Source: Tetrapyrgos nigripes (lineage: Eukaryota > Basidiomycota > Agaricomycetes > Agaricales > Campanellaceae). Taken from it: DNA of 64,000 bases. A program made the translations under genes and the position numbers. Position 1 is the stretch's first letter. Each line of letters starts with the position of its first letter. The notes under the pieces are model-generated. The model was given only the letters and a program-made list of their open reading frames with translations, made no database searches and was not told the origin of the DNA. Below, piece by piece: positions 12,301 to 24,778 of the stretch. The stretch lies in the NCBI GenBank assembly GCA_013368315.1, contig JAACJM010000142.1:149636-213635 (forward strand). Reading direction: 5' to 3'.

Positions 12301-12882
12301 AAGGGTTTTTCAACACCCACCAATGGGACGAACTCGGATCCAAATGGTCAGCCCGCCGAGTCCTCCAAATCTAAACCCAACGGAGGACTCATAGCTGGAG
12401 CTGTCATCGGGTCTCTTGCTGGGATATTACTCATACTCGCGCTAGTTGCTCTCATCAGAAGAAGGAGGCAACAACAGAGAGCTAGCAGACGTCTTTTGGT
12501 TGCACACTCTTACCATGGTCCAGAGGTGATCTTCGAACGGACCGAGCCATCATCGGGAGCACCACCTCCGACTCGGCGAAAAAATCGGTTGACTGCGACT
12601 GCGACACCCGTACTGCAGACTACTACGACAGAATCGGATCCATCCAACTTGAGCTCACAAAGGCCCGGGAAGAATCGTCGGACTGCCACACCACAGGTTG
12701 CATCAGATCCAGTCGCCCTACAGACACAGGCTGCCACTGGCTTACCGCCTGCAAACACAGACCCATCAGACGCACAATCAGATACATCGCAGTTGAGGAA
12801 CGACGTCAGTTTGTTGAGAAGAGAGATCGAGCAGATCAAGATGCAGACAGAGTATGGAATTCCTCCCCCGAGCTACAACTAA
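9388..12882 (+). CDS. GtaA-type glutaminase-like protein with C-terminal membrane anchor
   Basis: 922 residues in 13 exons: 9388-9660, 9729-9914, 9984-10092, 10148-10305, 10366-10475, 10538-10942, 10993-11201, 11263-11336, 11386-11447, 11515-11647, 11712-11861, 11921-12228, 12291-12882. The start at 9388 gives a signal peptide (hydrophobic core AALLFLLLLRSLHA), so I prefer it to the Met at 9325. The body has the features of fungal glutaminase A / DUF4965-DUF1793 proteins: RSPYLHAWIATD at the N-terminus, LGWCGIVRVD, and a C-terminal helical region with GGYPN and KTGGPAGG. Secreted family members act on glutamine. Here the catalytic part is followed by a Ser/Pro linker, one membrane helix (near 12390-12460) with an RRRRQQQR stop-transfer, and a basic, Thr/Pro-rich tail of about 130 residues. 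It is therefore probably a type I surface protein. The substrate is inferred from the family only. Confidence 0.88.
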
Positions 12883-13195
12883 CATCGTATGTATCATGAA
12901 CCTGCAACATGGTTCCATATATGTATGTATGAATGTATGGACTAGTAGTGGGTTTCAAGAGTCAAATAAACAGTACATTGAGTTTGATTTGAATTTGAGT
13001 AACATCGCTCGGTCAAAAACCTCAACCCCAGCCTCAACCTCCCATCATCCAAGCCCCCATCTCCCATCCATACCCGACCAAAATAGAACCCGAGTGCGAT
13101 ATGAATGCTTTTGACCAATTCCATACTTGTCCTAATCCCAATTCCAATCCCCACTTGTCGTAATCTCCTCCAGGCTGAGACTCCGAGTCTTCTAG
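12883..13195. other. Short convergent intergenic
   Basis: 313 bp between the stops of two convergent genes. It must contain both 3' untranslated regions. No gene seen. Confidence 0.7.
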
Positions 13196-15653
13196 TCAAG
13201 CAGTTAAATCACAAGCACCAGGCCTAAGAGCGCAGTACATAGGCTGGAGGTTGATAGCATGGACACCTCGTTGTTGGAACCTGCGGCAAAGAAAAAAAAG
13301 TCATCACATCAGAACCTCACCAAAAAAGAAAATAAGAATAGCACGCAAAACAACCCACCTATACGCAACGTCGTGCAACCTTGACAAGGCCTTCTCCCCA
13401 TCCCCACCCTCCCCACTCCAAAACAACTCTGCCGACGACGCAGCTCTCGGCCAAACAACCGGGTCAAGATTACTCGGACCACTCTGTTCCGTCCACAACA
13501 AATGTTGACCTCCCAACACCAACTTGCCCTCTTCCTCAGTTAGATTGGCTTTAGGATCAAACGAATAGGATTTCTGCCATGTTTTGAAAGGATCACACCA
13601 GCTGTTTCCGAGGGGGTTTGCGCCGACCCAGCCTCCACCTCCGCAGTCGAGGTAAAAGTAGTCGGAGGCGGCGTGGACGAATTTGTGTCCTGATGCAGCG
13701 ACGGCAGCGGCGTTGGCAGAGGAGATCCAGACCATGACGACGGTGGAGTTGGAGAGGGTGACGTTGTGGTCGAGGACCATTTCTGGATGTAGAAAGAGAC
13801 ACAACACAAAACGTCAGTATCCAGCAAGTTTATCTGATAGAGTAAACCCCAAACTCACCCTCCCAAACGACAACCGTCTTTCCATTATCATGCAACACCT
13901 GATGAGTAGCCTGCGTGAACGCATCCAACGCCTGCTCAAACGTCTTGCCACTCGCAGTAAGGTCAGATTGAGTCTCATTATCCTTGTCATAGCAGTTTGC
14001 GTTGATTTCGTCTCCTCCGGAAGAAAAGAATTTCCCGGTAAAGAGAGTCGAAGCAGAGTCGAAGAGCTGTTGGGTAAAGTTGATGGTGGCTTGGGAAGCG
14101 AGACGGAGTTGACCTGCTGGGGGTTCTGGTGGATGGAAAAGGACGTGAGTTAGAGAGAGAAAGGGTAGAAAGGATAGACTCACCATTGGCGAAGCTAGCC
14201 CAAGGAGTAGCCTCTGGACAAGCGATGTGCTCCGGGTAAGACTTGGAAATCACCGAAGTATGTCCTGGGGTGTCGATCTCGGGGAGGACATCAATGCCTC
14301 GCTATGTGTTCAGTGCAAATCACAGTGGACGGTAAGACGGCGATCAGCGATGTTTTCGGAATAGTGAATGGATGTATGGCGGCCAGAGATAAAGCGCATG
14401 GGCGGTAGATCGAAATAGATGTCGGAATCCCGGGACGAGATTGAGACATAGCCATATGGAAGAGATCGAGCAGAGGTGAACGGGGTTGAAAATGGTAGTT
14501 GGATAGAAGGAAAGCAGAAGAGAAGAATTGGGCATATCAACATTCCATTCATGAGCGTTGGCAAAAGAAGGCAAAGTAACTCACCGCAGCGGCATAACTG
14601 ACGATATCCTTCACATCCTCAGCTGAATACACCATTGCAGGAGAATAAGCACCATTGGCGGCGAGCTCGGGGAATTCGGGCAGCTGGAGCGGGAAAGATT
14701 GAGAGTCGACGATGTGCCAGTGGAAGGTGTTGATCTGTGAGAGAATAGAACGTTAGTATGCATGTACACAGATGACAGAAGAAGCACAAGTAAAGGAGAA
14801 TACGAGAGGAAAGCAAAAGGAGAATGAGAGGTTATGGGACACATTATACAACTCAGACCATCGTAAACGGGATCACAAGGACGAATATCAACGCACCTTG
14901 ACCCAACTCATGGCATCAAGGGTTCGTTTGATGTCGGCGACAGGGAAGCTGTCAGGGGTGCATATGGTCCTCAATTAGCTTCGCAGGGCACAAGATCAAA
15001 GACGTCAACGAGCACGCACAAGTTTCTAGCAGTATCCAACATCAAACCTCTGTAAGGCTAGTTCAACTTGTCAGTGTCCATAGGGGTGGAAGGTCAGACG
15101 ATATACTCACATACGCCGGCTCATCCTGAATCTCAATCGGAGCCTCCACCGAGTACCTCGTCCCATTAAGCTCATACCACAACTGAGTAAACGTCGTCAA
15201 CCCTCTGAACAACCCCAACGTCGAGTTTGCTTTCAAGGTAGCTTGTCCACCGTCAGCTGGGACGACTAATTCGTACCCTTCGACACGGCTCTCCAAATCG
15301 TCTGTAGCCTCCTCTGACAATGTCCTCGCCGTTCCGGTGTATCCAGAGGAGAAAGACAGCGAAAGGCCGGAAAGGGAAGGAGCAGAAGCTACGGCATCGG
15401 CATCCGAAGCACCACGGTCGGGAACGAGTCTGGCGAGCTTGTCGTTGATGATAAAGTCCTTGGTGCGATCGACAGCGTTGACGAGGTCTTGCGGAGCTCC
15501 GCTGATGTCGTCGAGGGTAATCTCAAAGTCGTCTGCAAGTTTGACAGTAGTATTGCCGGTGGTGAGCTGCTTGGGAAGAGGCCACAGCGCGGAGACGCTG
15601 CCAGCGAGCGAAAGGGCAGCCAAAACGAATGGAATGGGTACTCTGACGAGCAT
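13196..15653 (-). CDS. GH20 beta-N-acetylhexosaminidase, secreted
   Basis: 558 residues in 8 exons: 15653-15111, 15057-15020, 14948-14897, 14734-14585, 14301-14184, 14125-13859, 13782-13359, 13280-13196. The N-terminus is a signal peptide ([14 protein letters not shown]), followed by the GH20 N-terminal domain (LWPLPKQL). The TIM-barrel part contains [37 protein letters not shown] and the catalytic Asp-Glu in [18 protein letters not shown] box and a Cys-containing C-terminus ([11 protein letters not shown]) complete the family length. It removes terminal GlcNAc/GalNAc from chitooligosaccharides or glycans, by inhibitory substrate-assisted chemistry typical of the family, outside the cell or in the secretory path. 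N-glycosylation sequons are frequent. Splice sites are all GT-AG and keep frame. Confidence 0.93.
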
Positions 15654-15945
15654 CCTGAGTGGTCAAGAACAGAGTTGGGATGAAACATTTTTACGGGGTT
15701 TATAAAGAGTTGAAATTAGCCGAGTACGCTACAAACAAAGATAACTCAGAGAAAGTAGTGCCAAGTCACACTTTCATCAAACATCCGCGAACGCCGAAAA
15801 TATTACCTCCAAGTGTCTACGTAGATCCATAACAATAATACTCGCAAAAAAGACAGCTGATAAAGTAAGAAAACGCAGGGAGAAAGGTAAAAAAGTATTG
15901 TATGATATCGACATTTTTCCAATGGCCCCAAAAAGAGCGGCGAGC

Positions 15946-18425
15946 CTACAACAACAAATCATCTCCTCCTCCACTACCTCCACCACTCGTAAACGACCCC
16001 ATCCCACTCCCCATAGCCGGCTGTTTCGCTCCTCCCGACCCCGATCCCGACCCCTGAGACCCCAAAGCACCCCACAACCCAGCACTCGCCTTCTCCTTCT
16101 CCAAATCCTTCATACTCTTCCCAGCACCACTACCACCCGTCGTGTTCGTATTCGTAGACGACGGCGTCCCCGACCTGACAGTTCCCAAACCCATAGACCA
16201 CAAATCATCAAAGTTACCACCACCACTAGATTTGGATGATGCAGGTTTGGAAGCAGATGCGGCCGTAGTAGTTGCGGTCATTGACGAGGACATGGGTGAC
16301 ATTGTGGACATGGGTCGTTGGGATTGGGGAGAGGTGGGTTGACTGCCCATACCCATACCCATGCCCATGCCCATACCCCCCATACCCCCCATAGAAAGAG
16401 AGTTATTTGAGCGGTGCATACCCATTCCCATACCCATACCTCCCATACCTCCCATTCCACCCATAGACCCTCCAGTGCCCTGCATCTGCACACCACCCAT
16501 TCCACCCATTCCACCGAATTGACCTTGCATTGGCATACCTCCCATACCGAGACTCTGCGACCTATTCTGCGCAGGAGCGGCAGCCGGTGTCGAATTGAGC
16601 ATTTCCATCAGGTTCATCTTCTGCCCAGCGGCGGGGTTAGCAGCTTGAGTCGTGGTCGTGCTCGCAGGGGCAGTGGCAGTGTTCGCAGAAGGAGTGGAGG
16701 GTGCTATTTGGAAGTCGGCAAAGTCGTCATCTATGGACATGTCGACACATAGTAACAAAGTATCATGAAAGGAAGCAGAAGAAGAAACAGACGCTCAGCA
16801 CCCTGTTCTCGGCATAAAACACATGAGAAAGAGCAACTTTACTCACCATCCAGAACATTCTGACTCTGTGTTCCTCCCAACGAAGGCAGCGCCTTATTCG
16901 TGTTCGTATTCTGGACAGATGGTGTAGGCGTAGCGAGCGCAGACCCAAACGTATCATCATCAAACCCATCCAACAAATTAACCTCTTTCACAGGTTCAGG
17001 AGGCGGCAACGGTGCCGTTGGCTTCCTTTGAGGTGCTCTACCCGCCGACCCAGACCCAGAAATAGAAGACCTCGCATTGTAGTTGTTCCTTGAGCTCGTG
17101 CTCGTAGGCGAAACCGCTGACGCAGACCGATCGTCATCATCCCCAGCATCATACTCTTCAAAGTTCCTTCCCTCTGAAGAATCCCGGAAACCCCTAGAAC
17201 CACCACCACCACCGCCAGAAGAGTATGAGGAGGATCTTTCGTTACCGTATCCACCACCACCACCTCCACCGCTGTAGGAACCACTGTATGACCCTCCATA
17301 GCCTGAGCTGCTTCCACCTCCTCCTCCAGAGCCAGAGTAAAAGTGATCAGAGCCGAAGCCCCCGTAACGGCTTCCACCACCATCGCTTGAGAAGCTCATC
17401 CCGTCGTTACCCGTTCCGGTGTATTTGTTTTTGTTGGCTTTGGCTTTTCTGCGCTCGACGCGGATGGTGTCGACGTCAGAGAGGAGTTCAACGATTTCTT
17501 TGGCTCGGTTGCGGACTAAAAATGGGAATACATGTTAAAAAAGGAGAAGGAAAGAAGTGCATGGAGTGATACATACCGTTAATCCCCTGATCCTTGCCTT
17601 TGTCGTCGATGTAATGGAAATTTCTGAGCATTTTAATGGTGGATACGTGTGAGCGGGCGTCGTCGACTACTCGTTCGGAGCCGTGTTTAATGAGGTATTC
17701 GAGGAGCTGCAAGGCCTGGATGTGAAAACCGCCAAAAAAGAAAATTGTAAGAAACACTAGAAAAAACACGACACCCAGCCAAAGTAGGGCACAAACCTTG
17801 TATATCTGCCTCCACTGCCTCGCTTCCTTTTCCATAAACCTCGAATAAATACTTGGCATGATTTCGTTAAAGTCGGGGCTACACCATGAGTATGTGAGCG
17901 ACAGATCGTCACGTATGCAGCAGAAGGAAATCGATCAACGTACTAGTTAAACGTCCTGAAAAAGTAGATTAGGTATGTGTTAAAAAAGCGGGTTGAAGAA
18001 GAATATGAGTGGACATACCTATTCGCGATATCTTGCATCAATGTGGAACTCGCGCCCCTACGAAACGAAAATAAAACATCAGTTGGCTGTAAAATTTTTT
18101 GTCCTAAAGACGGTACACGCACCAAGGGTCATCATTCGTAGCCTCCCGGACTTTTGCTTCAATCTCGCTAACGTTCAGAACGACGTTCTTGGCCTATATC
18201 CATCCGAACCCAGATGAACAGTATGCATGGTAGTGTTTGATTTGACGACGTTGTAGGAAAGCCGGAGCAAGTTGCAGAAAAACACCCAGTCAGCCCACCA
18301 ACCCAAACAACAAAGAAGATTGGAAGCCAAAAACAAAAACAAAAACTCGCCTGCTCATACATCGACTTGATGTCGTACATCGTGATTTGGGAAAGCTGGC
18401 TTCCCAGCTTTTCGATGGTATCCAT
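15946..18425 (-). CDS. ENT3: Epsin-like clathrin adaptor with ENTH domain (Ent3 type)
   Basis: 623 residues in 8 exons: 18425-18351, 18193-18123, 18057-18019, 17955-17944, 17878-17797, 17715-17577, 17515-16847, 16730-15946. Residues 1-160 form an ENTH domain (MYDIKSMYEQ, VREATNDDPWGASS, YPDFNEIMPSIYSRF, LLEYLIKHGSERV). A Gly/Ser-rich linker follows, then clathrin/adaptor-like peptides (VNLLDGFDDDTF; DDFADFQ, an acidic-Phe motif of the gamma-ear binding kind) and a Met/Gly repeat tail. Ent3/epsinR proteins bind phosphoinositides and sort cargo between trans-Golgi and endosome. The first intron has a GC donor (CAG then GCGAGT), and exon 4 is only 12 nt, but both preserve the ENTH sequence. I chose the Met at 18425 over an in-frame Met at 18536 because it aligns with family starts. 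Confidence 0.9.
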
Positions 18426-19265
18426 GTTGGATGTAGAAGAGTTTGATATGGAGATTGGGGTAGGAAAAGGCGAGAGGGACGACGCAGACGACGAAGAAGA
18501 GGCTATCGACAACGCCGAGTACGATGAGCTGGGCAAAAGATGACTGTCACGCTATGTGACAAACGACCACGTGGACGCCCACGATGACGCGCCGAACGCC
18601 TGCCGGCTTCCAGCCCCTTCTTTCAAACCACCATCATGATCTTCGCCAAGGACAAGTGAGTATCACTGCCTCGAATATTTTCAGAAACTCGTCGTCTTTC
18701 AGAGGAACGCCACTTCATTTCATGTCGCTTCTAGTTGGAAATCAGAAGTTCAAACCCCACGAAAGGCGGAGAACGCTGACGTGTTCTAGATAGAGAACTG
18801 CTGTTACATGACCGTATGACCGTATGGTACAGGTTGCTTTGACGTCAAGAATCAACAGCACCTTTTCATTCCAGGCTCATCCACTTCTCATGATCAGTCT
18901 TCCTAGATGATGGAATACACTGGTTCAAGTATTCGTAACCTTTTGTACCTGGGCCAGTGGGAGTCAGAAATGCGAGTACCAGTCCTAGGAGTGCTTGGCA
19001 AGAATCTGCTGACGGTATGAAGTATCTTCGTTGCCGCTAATGGGAATCCGAGATTATATAGTCCATCGGTTGCCACGGAAAAAATGTTCAAGTTGAGCTT
19101 CTGTGTCTAAGATAGATAGATAAATAGATAGATAGATAGATTAAAGTGCCTGGTTAGTGAACCTTTTAATCGCATAACCAGAGCTCGCTCACGACTTCCC
19201 TATCTTCTTGCGCCTTCAAGGTCCTCTACGCATAGCTACATACCAGATCTCTCCTCCACTCGAAA
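18426..19265. other. Divergent intergenic with GATA microsatellite
   Basis: Holds the promoters of the epsin-like gene (-) and the NmrA-like gene (+). A (GATA)n-type microsatellite lies at about 19108-19140. A short plus-strand start (MIFAKDK, 18639) followed by a GTGAGT donor could open a tiny gene, but its continuation is not recognisable and I do not call it. Confidence 0.5.
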
Positions 19266-20765
19266 ATGACTGATAAAACCAAGATCCTAATAACAGGCAT
19301 CACCGGTATGTTCTTCGCAGTCTACTACTACCAGCCTTTCCGCGTAGCACTGGCATCTCCCAACCTCACCGTACATACATCTTATTCTCTAATTAGGCTA
19401 CATCGGTGGCTCCGTCTTCTCCCGCTTCCTCAAACGTCCCGACTTCTCCTCCTTTGACATCCGCGCTATCGTCCGCTCAGCAGAAAAGGGCGAAAAGCTC
19501 AAAAACTTATACGGAGTCACACCTATCGTGGGCTCGCACTCTGACTTTAGCTTGATGGAAAACGCCGCTTCCGAGGCAGACATCGTCTTGAGCATGGCAA
19601 ATGTAGATGATGTGGATGCTGCACGAGCGACGTTGTCAGGGTTGAAGAAGAAGTTTGAGAAGACGGGGAAGAAGGGGGTGTTTATTAATACGGTGTGTAC
19701 TAACAACTTGAATACCTACTGGCAGTGGTGATGATTTACTTTACTGATTCGCCCATTCTCGTTCCTTTTCGGCTACATAGTCTGGAACTGCTGTCTTGGC
19801 TGACAACGCCAGAGGAGAATATCCCGGCGAAACGATTTACGATGATGCGGATGCTGATCAGATTGAAAGTTTGAGTCCTAGCCAACCTCATCGACCCGTG
19901 GATATCGAGATTGTCACTGCTGATAAAGAAGGTATGTACTGAGACACATACCAATTCACTTTCATCGTTGATTCGTTACATCTTGTAAACTCTTGCTCAA
20001 GTTGACGTTGACCATTAATTTCAATCATTCAAGGTTATGTGGACACCTACATCATCATCCCTCCCCTCATCTGGGGCAAAGCCACTGGTCGTCCATTTGA
20101 CGACGGACTCGCACATGGCCATTCTTTCCAAATCCCTTGGTTGGTCAACGCAGCCGTTAAGCGCGGTAGAGCAGGGTTTATCGGCAAGGGCGCTAACATT
20201 TGGCCTCATGTCGAGGTTCACGAATGTAAGTACACAGTTCTGTTGCCGAGCACTTTGAGGCTCCTGACTCTCTCTCTTTCATCACAGTGGTAGAAGTGTA
20301 TAGCATCCTCTTGGATAATGTGCTCCCCGACTCCAAGAGACCAGCTATAGTAGGCCACGGTCGAAATGGGTATTACTTCGCCTCTATGCACGAGCTTAAT
20401 TTTCATCAAGTCGCGAGTGCGATTGGGAGTGCTCTGGTTGAAGCTGGGAAGGGGAAAGATGCGGAGCCGACAGCTTTTACTGAGGAAGAGGTTCAGAAGT
20501 ATTTCGGGGTGAGTGCTAGTTTTAATAGCTAAACGAGATATCTATTTTTCATTGTTTTTCGCATTTATCTGGCCACTAACCATGAACTCAAACGAATGAC
20601 TTTATATAGGAATACGGATATCCTGTCTTTGGATCAAACTCACGGTGCAAGACGACGCGGATGAAGGAGTTGGGATGGTCTCCACAGAAAGATACAAAAG
20701 ATATGTTGAATAGTATCAGGGGAGAAGTGGATGCCTCTATTGCCGCTAATAGTAATAAAGACTAG
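19266..20765 (+). CDS. NAD(P)-binding Rossmann protein, NmrA/extended-SDR type
   Basis: 351 residues in 6 exons: 19266-19305, 19397-19692, 19781-19931, 20034-20225, 20288-20508, 20610-20765. The N-terminus ILITGITGYIGGSV is a classic GxxGxxG nucleotide-binding loop split by intron 1. RAIVRS follows the second beta strand, as in NmrA-like and atypical SDR proteins. Later parts include DTYIIIPPLIWG and a C-terminal helical region. The active-site Tyr-x3-Lys of classical SDRs is not evident, so it may be a redox sensor or a reductase; the substrate cannot be told. It converges on the next gene with 45 bp between stops. Confidence 0.85.
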
Positions 20766-20810
20766 TGGTATGTATGAGTATCTCACTCATGGACATTCCT
20801 AAAACACTGA

Positions 20811-22282
20811 TCACTGATGGTAAAGTGGTTTCAGGAAATCTTCCCCCTCTGCCTCTTCACTTCCGATCTTATGAGCCATCTCGACATACCACACTCCCTT
20901 TTCCATCATCTTCTTCTGTATTTCGGCTTTTCCTATTTCTTGTACATCGATAGCATCACCGGAACCACAATGGCTTGAATAGAAGCCCCAGTCCCTGCCA
21001 ATTGCATTATAGATCATCTCTCTACCGTGCAATATCCATGCTGAGCGTACAGCACGCCTATGATCCTCATTATTAACACTGTCATTGTCGTCTCCGTCTC
21101 CGTCTTGCAGCCAAAATACTTCTAATTCCCGAGAGTGCGAATGATAAGCAGCGTATAGGGCTTTGACAAACGTGGTGACCGTTAAACTTGATGATGAGGA
21201 CTCTTTTAAATTTCTCGATGCCATTGCTATCGCTTGTAAATGTAAATGCGCCCCTGGAGTTATGATAGAAGACATTGTCCATACGATCACGAAGGCAATT
21301 TACACACCTAACTGAGCCATATCTTGCAATGGTCTTGCTTTCCCAGCAAATTCAAAGTCAATCAAACCTATCCTTTCTGCGTTCTCGCTGACAAGGATCG
21401 AACCTGTCCATAGATCTCCCACTGAGAACACCCCAGGCCTCTCTCGAGCATCACCATTACCACCGCCAGAAAAGCCAGAGTTCCCCTCCTCGAAGTCGGT
21501 CTGTATCAATGAACAAATCCGATCCTTTCGATTTGCCTCGAGATTGGTATACTTCTCTAGGTATCCAGACATCTTTCCAACGACTTCTTCAGCTATAAAA
21601 CCGCTCACGGTAGGATTGACAAACTCTTGGAGAGCCTCAGGCTCATCTGAGAGCTTCATCCCATGCAGCGATGCGAGTAGTTTGCCAAGCCTTTCACCAA
21701 CGTTACGGACGACGGCCTCCGAGTCCGAAGGTGGGGTTTGACGGCGCCGGCTAGCAGTGTCTGCTACAGCTGGTGTAGCTAACCACTCATCTAGGAGAAG
21801 GAGCCCCGTTCCCAGATCCTCGATGATGAGGATGTTATTATCTTGATCGTGGTGTAAGAGGCGAGGGATTCGGACACCAGTTGTTTTTTGAGCTTCAGTG
21901 AGAGCAGGTGTCTCTTCTATGAGGCTGAGAGCTCTGGCTTCGATGGTCCAATGTAATGCAGACATGAAGTAGAAGAGCGTTAGCGTTATGCCACGTTCAT
22001 GAATGCGAGTGTAAGACAATATATACATACCTGACGGTACGTGGAGAATGGTGCAGATTCCCCAATCTTTGCCACAAATGGTGGAGCATACTTGAGTATG
22101 ACACTCCTTTGACCTCGAAGTATAGGATTTTGACTAGTCTGATCAGATTCATTGTTCAGAATAGCCCTTACGGTGAGATTCACCAATCCGCCTGCCAGAG
22201 GAGATACAGTGAATGAAGTAGAGGGATCGAGGAGCTTGAGGTAGTTTTGAAAATCAAAACTCGCAGCAGATGAGGAAGACAT
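20811..22282 (-). CDS. Aminoglycoside/methylthioribose kinase-like phosphotransferase
   Basis: About 444 residues in 3 exons: 22282-22031, 21947-21308, 21253-20811. Protein-kinase-like fold of the APH/MTR kinase type: an N-terminal lobe with VILKYAPPFVAKIGES (the Lys in VILKYA matches the ATP-binding Lys), IIEDLG, a catalytic loop SVGDLWTGS (Asp present, the usual His replaced by Val), and the metal-binding IDFEFA. It probably phosphorylates a small molecule, identity unknown. The first intron has a good donor (GTATGT) and branch site (GCTAAC), but no AG dinucleotide exists between the donor and position 21940. Frame and conserved sequence demand a junction just before ACCATCGAAGCC, where the intron would end in GG. 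The acceptor is therefore non-canonical, mutated, or the splice differs. Confidence 0.75.
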
Positions 22283-22524
22283 GCTTTATGAGCAGGACTT
22301 GGACGGCTTAGCCTTAAGTATCTTTGACCTCTATTCACATGGAATACTACATCCTCACCAACGGAGCAACTTCGGAGAGTCAGCAGGCTAAAGCTGTGGC
22401 ACCAAAGTGGCACATGTCAAGCACTGGCAATCGAAGCGTCTAGCGATCAAACGAATGTATCTGATTGAATGAATGTGATCAAGACAAGGTAAACGCGTAC
22501 TAAACCAACCCAGACGAAAAGTCC

Positions 22525-23523
22525 TCAGAACATCCGTAGTACCATCCACTGAGATACCAAAAACATCCAAGTCAAGACGACACTGCCATGCACAAAAGCA
22601 GAAGGCCATCCTGATACGCCGGAATTTGACTGACCAGATCTAGTCTGCGTCGCAGAATCCGACTGAAGGGTTACATTGACATTCGGCTGATCAGAACCAG
22701 TGGCCTGCGTCGTCGTCGGTGCAGGATCTGCCTGGATGAGATCGGAAGTTGACGAAATAGAAGATGTTGATTCAGGAAAATCCGAATCCGTCACAGTCAG
22801 GACGTAGCCAACGAGCCTGTTTCCAAAAAAGTTGTCATGCAGTATAGGCTTTGGGTCATCGTATTCTGTTCGATCACAGTTAATTCCTGGTCTGTCGCCA
22901 GGGCCACGAAGGACGGCATTATGGTCTGTGACCTGGCAGTCATCGGTGAAGTTGAGGAAAGAACCTTCAGAAGTTTTGAAGGTCCAGCGTTCACCGTTGG
23001 AGACCAGAGTACCTGAATGGGGTGAAATACTGAATGTCAGTATCCAAGTGCTACAAACACTGAGAGAATGGGATGGTCACGACGAAGAAATCGTCCAAAC
23101 GCACCTGTGATCGTAGAAGTATACGGACTAATGGTGACAGAAGGAGTATCCTCAGGAAAATAAGGAGCCAACGTCGTTGCGGAAGGAACATTAAGGACCC
23201 TTTCCTCAATATACATCGTGTAGTCTTCTCCGTCGGAACGCGTCCTACCAATCGGCTTGACGGTAGCAATGCTGGTGTATGTATATTCTGGCCCATATAT
23301 CGATTCGGGTAAATGGCTAGGCATAAAGAACGTTATGGTTTGGACGGTTGGATTTGATTCAGACGAAGGAGGTTGGTTGGACTGAGTCGAATCGTCACGG
23401 ATTGCAAGACCATTGGTCGACGAGAAGATTGTGGCTATGGGCAGGGCGTCAAAATCGACCACTTCATTAAGGTATTCAAAATTTACTTTGCACAAGCAGC
23501 GTCGCTAACAGAGTGCGAACCAT
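22525..23523 (-). CDS. Secreted protein with GPI-anchor-like tail, paralogue A
   Basis: 284 residues in 3 exons: 23523-23487, 23434-23105, 23012-22525. Signal peptide (MVRTLLATLLVQ), then an extracellular region with TITFFMPS, IGRTRSDGEDYTMYIEERV and SATTLAPYFPED. A C-terminal domain has paired Cys (DDCQVTD; INCDRTEY), a Ser/Thr-rich stretch and a hydrophobic end after a small-residue site (SGVSGWPS), consistent with GPI anchoring. It is clearly paralogous to the gene at 24779-25691, sharing exon structure and motifs. I know no function for this family, which looks typical of agaricomycete cell-surface proteins. Confidence 0.8.
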
Positions 23524-24778
23524 CAGAGAAAAGACGCCCGTTCTGAATGCTTGCAGACGGATTAGGGTGAGAGCGTGAGTTTTAGGTATGAAAGAAATGC
23601 GTCCAACGCCAACGCAGATCGTATATATAAGTTTCGATGCTGATGTTTATCAATTCCACTGGACCATGCGGACAGTATAAATCCCAAGGATGGCGTTAAA
23701 TATTCGAATGAGTGAACAAGATAACGAGAGGTAGAGTGAGCAAGTTTTAGACACATACCAATACCAATCCATATTCCGATGCTTTAACAGCCGGTGAAGT
23801 GAAACAAAGGAGAGCTAAAAGAACAGCGAAGGGAAGAGAAAGAGAAGTCTAGACTGCGCGTTTGGCGGACGTCGTGTAAACCGTATCACCATAGTGAAGA
23901 TAGATCACGGAAATGAATAGGGGATCCACAGGGAGCCATGAAACCGCGACTCCCTTGGGCACATATACGCTATTTTAGCGACGAGATTCGAGAAGCTCAT
24001 ACAAAACGGGTGTAACTGATTGTAGTGTGAGTGAACAACGGAGTGGAGGGGGAGGAGGCAACTACTAGGAGACTCGTGAATATGATGAAAGGGAATGATA
24101 GATTAAGGAACCAAGAAATCGAAAACACAGGGGGAAATGGGTGTGTAGAGATCACGGAGATGGAAAAATGATAGCCACGAGGCGGGTATGAAAGCCACAG
24201 GGGCTGTAGTCTTTTAGGTATCGAGCGTTTGGTTATCATTTGAGTGGGTATTGAAGGAAGGTGGAATTAGCGCCGAAGGAGCCGTAGTCGGAACGTCAAA
24301 ATCTCGTCGCCTCTCGATAAGTAGCCCGGCGTCTGAACACTTTCATCGCGACTGGTTTGGAATCACTAGTTTTTACCTCTACATTTCGTGATCGGACTGC
24401 ATCCACGATTGTATGGGTTAGCCTGCCCAACGACGGCGACCTGCCTACTTGCTATCGAGGGAAATGAAACGTGTAATTTGAGTTTGTGACGGAGACGAAA
24501 AATGATAGCCACTCCTCCACATAGATATTCGGTTTTCAATTCCACCATCATGGTCTAACAAGAAAGTTTCAGCAACTGGGGAATGAATACGACGCGTTCA
24601 CACTTAGATTCCCGATTGAGTGATGCTATGAGGCTGGCGAAGATCCAATCTTGACAGCTGGCAACAGAGTATCGAAAGAATGTGTGTATTTCAACGAACG
24701 AATACGATCAGACCAGTTCAACGCTAAATCCAACAAGTACTAAACCCAAAACCCAAACCAAGACGAGAGAACTGAACT
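23524..24778. other. Intergenic between tandem paralogues
   Basis: About 1.25 kb with no supportable coding exon on either strand. It contains the promoter of paralogue A and the 3' end of paralogue B. TATATAAG lies near 23624, about 100 bp upstream of the start of A on the minus strand. Confidence 0.6.

Noticed and set aside
16278..17569. Frames antisense to the epsin-like gene (His/Ser/Thr- and Pro-rich)
   Set aside because: Mirror images of the Met/Gly and Gly/Ser repeats of the real coding strand.
19108..19140. GATA repeats as a regulatory array
   Set aside because: A simple microsatellite; a similar TATC run occurs at 37.6 kb. No evidence of regulation.
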